Assembly (NCBI RefSeq): GCF_014196615.1
Contig: NZ_JACIDY010000003.1
Coordinates: 62,001-126,000, forward strand
Direction: 5' to 3'
Source of the DNA: Novosphingobium fluoreni
Lineage (GTDB): Bacteria > Pseudomonadota > Alphaproteobacteria > Sphingomonadales > Sphingomonadaceae
Length of the DNA: 64,000 nucleotides
Shown here: one piece after another, positions 62,234-64,000 of the stretch
Layout: every line of letters begins with the position of its first letter
Numbering within the stretch: position 1 is the first letter of the stretch
Translations under genes and position numbers: made by a program
The notes under the pieces: model-generated
What the model was told of the DNA's origin: nothing
Database searches by the model: none
What the model saw: only the letters and a program-made list of their open reading frames with translations

Positions 62234-63712
62234 TTATTCGCCCAGGTAGGCCTTGAGGCCCGCCACTTGCGCCGCATCCAGCCGCAGCCCCAGCTTGGTG
62301 CGCCGCCACAGGATGTCCTCAGCCGTACACGCCCATTCACGGGTGACGAGATAATCGACCTCGGCCTTGGTCAGCCCATGGCCGAAGTCCTGCCCCAGCA
62401 TCGTCGGGGACTGCGCATCCGACAGCCAGAGCCGGGCCTGGGTACCGTATGCGCGGGCCACACGATCGACCGTGGCGGGGGACAGGAAGCGATAGCTACC
62501 CGCGATTTCAGCCTTCAGCGCCTCGATCCCATCGATCGGAAAGTCACCGCCCGGCAGGGGCGCATCGGCGGTCCAATCTTTACCCGAGAGGCCGGGTACA
62601 TGGCCCTTCAGCTTCTCCACCGCGTCCTTGGCGAGATGGCGATAAGTCGTGATCTTGCCGCCGAAGACGGAGAGGATCGGCGCGCGCCCTTGTGCATCCT
62701 CGTCGAGATCGAAGCTGTAGCCCCGCGTCGCGGCTTCGGGCTTACCGGTGCCTTCGTCGATCAGCGGGCGCACGCCCGAGTACGTCCACACCACGTCGCC
62801 AGGGCCGATTTGCCGCTCGAAATAGGCGTTGGCCGCATCGCAGAGATACGCGATCTCCTCCTCGCTCGCCTTCACGTCCTTCAGCGGGCCGTGATGATCG
62901 CGATCGGTAGTGCCGATCAGCGTAAAGTCCTGCTGATACGGGATAGCGAAGAAAATTCGACCATCGGGAATTTGGAAGAAGTACGCGTATGGATGGTCGA
63001 ACAAGCGCGGCACGACGATGTGCGAGCCGCGCACCAGCCGCATTTTCTTCGCGGTGTTCTCGCCCGAAAGGTTCAGCAGATCGAGCACCGCCGGGCCGGC
63101 GGCGTTCACCACGGCGCGGGCCTGGAAGGATTGGTGCGGCGTATGGATCAGCCAGCCCTCGCCTTCGCGCTCCATGGCAGTCACCGGCGTGCGCGGCAGG
63201 ATAGTCGCACCGCGATCGGCGGCGTCACGCGCATTCAGGACCACCAGGCGGGCATCGTCCACCCAACCGTCGGAATAGACGAAGGCCGGGCCGTAACCGG
63301 GCTTCAACGCCTTGCCGGCGGGATGCTTGTGCAGATCCACACTCTGCGTGGCGGGCAGCGCGCGGCGACCGCCGATATGGTCATAGAGAAACAGGCCCAG
63401 GCGCAGCAGCCAGCGCGGGCGCAAGCCCTTCACATGCGGCAGCACGAACCGCATCGGCCAGATGATGTGCGGGGCGATCGCCCACAGCCGCTCCCGCTCG
63501 CTCAGCGCCTCACGCACAAGGCCGAATTCGTAGTGCTCCAGATAGCGCAAGCCGCCGTGAATGAGCTTGGTGGAGGCGGATGATGTGCCGCTGGCAAGAT
63601 CGCCCTGCTCCAGCAACAGCACTTTCGCGCCGCGCCCGGCGGCATCGCGTGCAATCCCGCAGCCGTTCACACCGCCGCCGATTACGGCGATATCGTAGAT
63701 CGTTTCCATCAT
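62234..63712 (-). CDS. glpD: aerobic glycerol-3-phosphate dehydrogenase
   Basis: 492 residues. The FAD-binding Rossmann motif DIAVIGGGVNGCGIARDAAGRG is at residues 7-28 and SASTKLIHGGLRYLEHYEFGLVRE follows, with VFGGKITTYRHLAKD near 350. It oxidises glycerol 3-phosphate to dihydroxyacetone phosphate and feeds electrons to the quinone pool. Two adjacent ATGs are possible starts. No glpR or glpF is in view. Confidence 0.97.
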   Translation of the reverse strand: MMETIYDIAVIGGGVNGCGIARDAAGRGAKVLLLEQGDLASGTSSASTKLIHGGLRYLEHYEFGLVREALSERERLWAIAPHIIWPMRFVLPHVKGLRPRWLLRLGLFLYDHIGGRRALPATQSVDLHKHPAGKALKPGYGPAFVYSDGWVDDARLVVLNARDAADRGATILPRTPVTAMEREGEGWLIHTPHQSFQARAVVNAAGPAVLDLLNLSGENTAKKMRLVRGSHIVVPRLFDHPYAYFFQIPDGRIFFAIPYQQDFTLIGTTDRDHHGPLKDVKASEEEIAYLCDAANAYFERQIGPGDVVWTYSGVRPLIDEGTGKPEAATRGYSFDLDEDAQGRAPILSVFGGKITTYRHLAKDAVEKLKGHVPGLSGKDWTADAPLPGGDFPIDGIEALKAEIAGSYRFLSPATVDRVARAYGTQARLWLSDAQSPTMLGQDFGHGLTKAEVDYLVTREWACTAEDILWRRTKLGLRLDAAQVAGLKAYLGE

Positions 63713-63719
63713 GGGCCTT

Positions 63720-64000
63720 TCACAAGATCATCATGCTGAACGCGATGGCGACCAGCAGCGATGCCACTGTCGCCGCGACCACCGGCATGGCCGCTCGCCA
63801 GCCCATTTGCATCACCAGATCAAGGCGCGACCGCATCGCCGTCGCCGTCACCGCCAGCAGCAGTAACGCCTTTGACAACGTTAGACAGAACTTGGCGACG
63901 ACCGGCGGCACCGCGATCATCGAATTGAGGACCACCACCACCAGAAACAATGCGATGAACCAGGGCAGCGCCAGCTTCCTGATCCAATGCCGCCCCCGCC
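63720..64000 (-). CDS. UPF0324 (YeiH-type) membrane protein, cut by the window edge
   Basis: The C-terminal about 93 residues are visible; the frame stays open to the right edge. The pattern LALPWFIALFLVVVVLNS followed by MIAVPPVVAKFCLTLSKALLLLAVTATAMRS and a final hydrophobic helix fits the end of the putative sulfate exporter/UPF0324 family. It is 7 bases upstream of glpD and reads in the same direction. Confidence 0.75.
   Translation of the reverse strand, partial: RGRHWIRKLALPWFIALFLVVVVLNSMIAVPPVVAKFCLTLSKALLLLAVTATAMRSRLDLVMQMGWRAAMPVVAATVASLLVAIAFSMMIL

Overview
The window is GC-rich, densely packed chromosomal DNA of an alphaproteobacterium, most likely a member of the Sphingomonadaceae (Novosphingobium-like; the genus is a guess). 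The pointers are a complete Entner-Doudoroff operon without phosphofructokinase, an RcdA-like DUF1465 protein, YdcH/DUF465 mini-proteins, a large TonB-dependent receptor, a PlcP/Agt lipid-remodelling pair and the family's typical palindromic intergenic repeats. No tRNA, rRNA, insertion sequence, phage or CRISPR array was seen.

The left 26 kb is dominated by phosphorus metabolism. ppk1-ppx (86-3809) face a compact seven-gene VirB-type type IV secretion operon on the minus strand (virB2-3-4-6-9-10-11, 11164-3831), preceded by a small TPR protein. Divergent from these lie an outer-membrane lipoprotein and a TonB-dependent receptor (11977-16456). Next come an atypical PhoB-like regulator, a PlcP-type phospholipase and an Agt-type glycosyltransferase (17066-19958), then a full phoR / pstSCAB-phoU-phoB cluster (26638-20091). 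I find PhoB-box-like 11-bp-spaced repeats in front of pstS, in front of virB2, in front of the lipoprotein, and on both sides of the regulator/plcP divergence. This suggests one phosphate-starvation regulon that includes the type IV machine; that is the main hypothesis of this report.

From 26.8 to 35.4 kb there is a central-carbon operon: zwf-edd-glk-eda-ppc-GST, largely translationally coupled, with a short leader ORF before zwf and a perfect 29-bp-arm palindrome between edd and glk. The ppc product is a divergent PEP-carboxylase-like protein. From 35.4 to 46 kb the genes are mixed housekeeping: a polytopic membrane protein, L,D-transpeptidase, tilS, cpoB, a RodZ-like protein, ptsP (nitrogen PTS enzyme I), two DUF465 mini-proteins, rcdA and a metallo-beta-lactamase-fold hydrolase.

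From 46 to 64 kb are an MpaB-like oxygenase, two EamA transporters, an SDR, a secreted beta-helix protein, a TerC-type protein behind a structured leader, a CMD-family protein, nadA, a DUF4230 protein, ribA, xthA, a candidate small RNA, lolA, rpmG, uppP-ppk2, a fasciclin-domain protein whose ribosome-binding site lies inside a perfect hairpin, and glpK-glpD. The right edge cuts a UPF0324 (YeiH-type) membrane gene. With PPK1, PPX and PPK2 all present, polyphosphate can be made, degraded and used to recharge nucleotides within this window.
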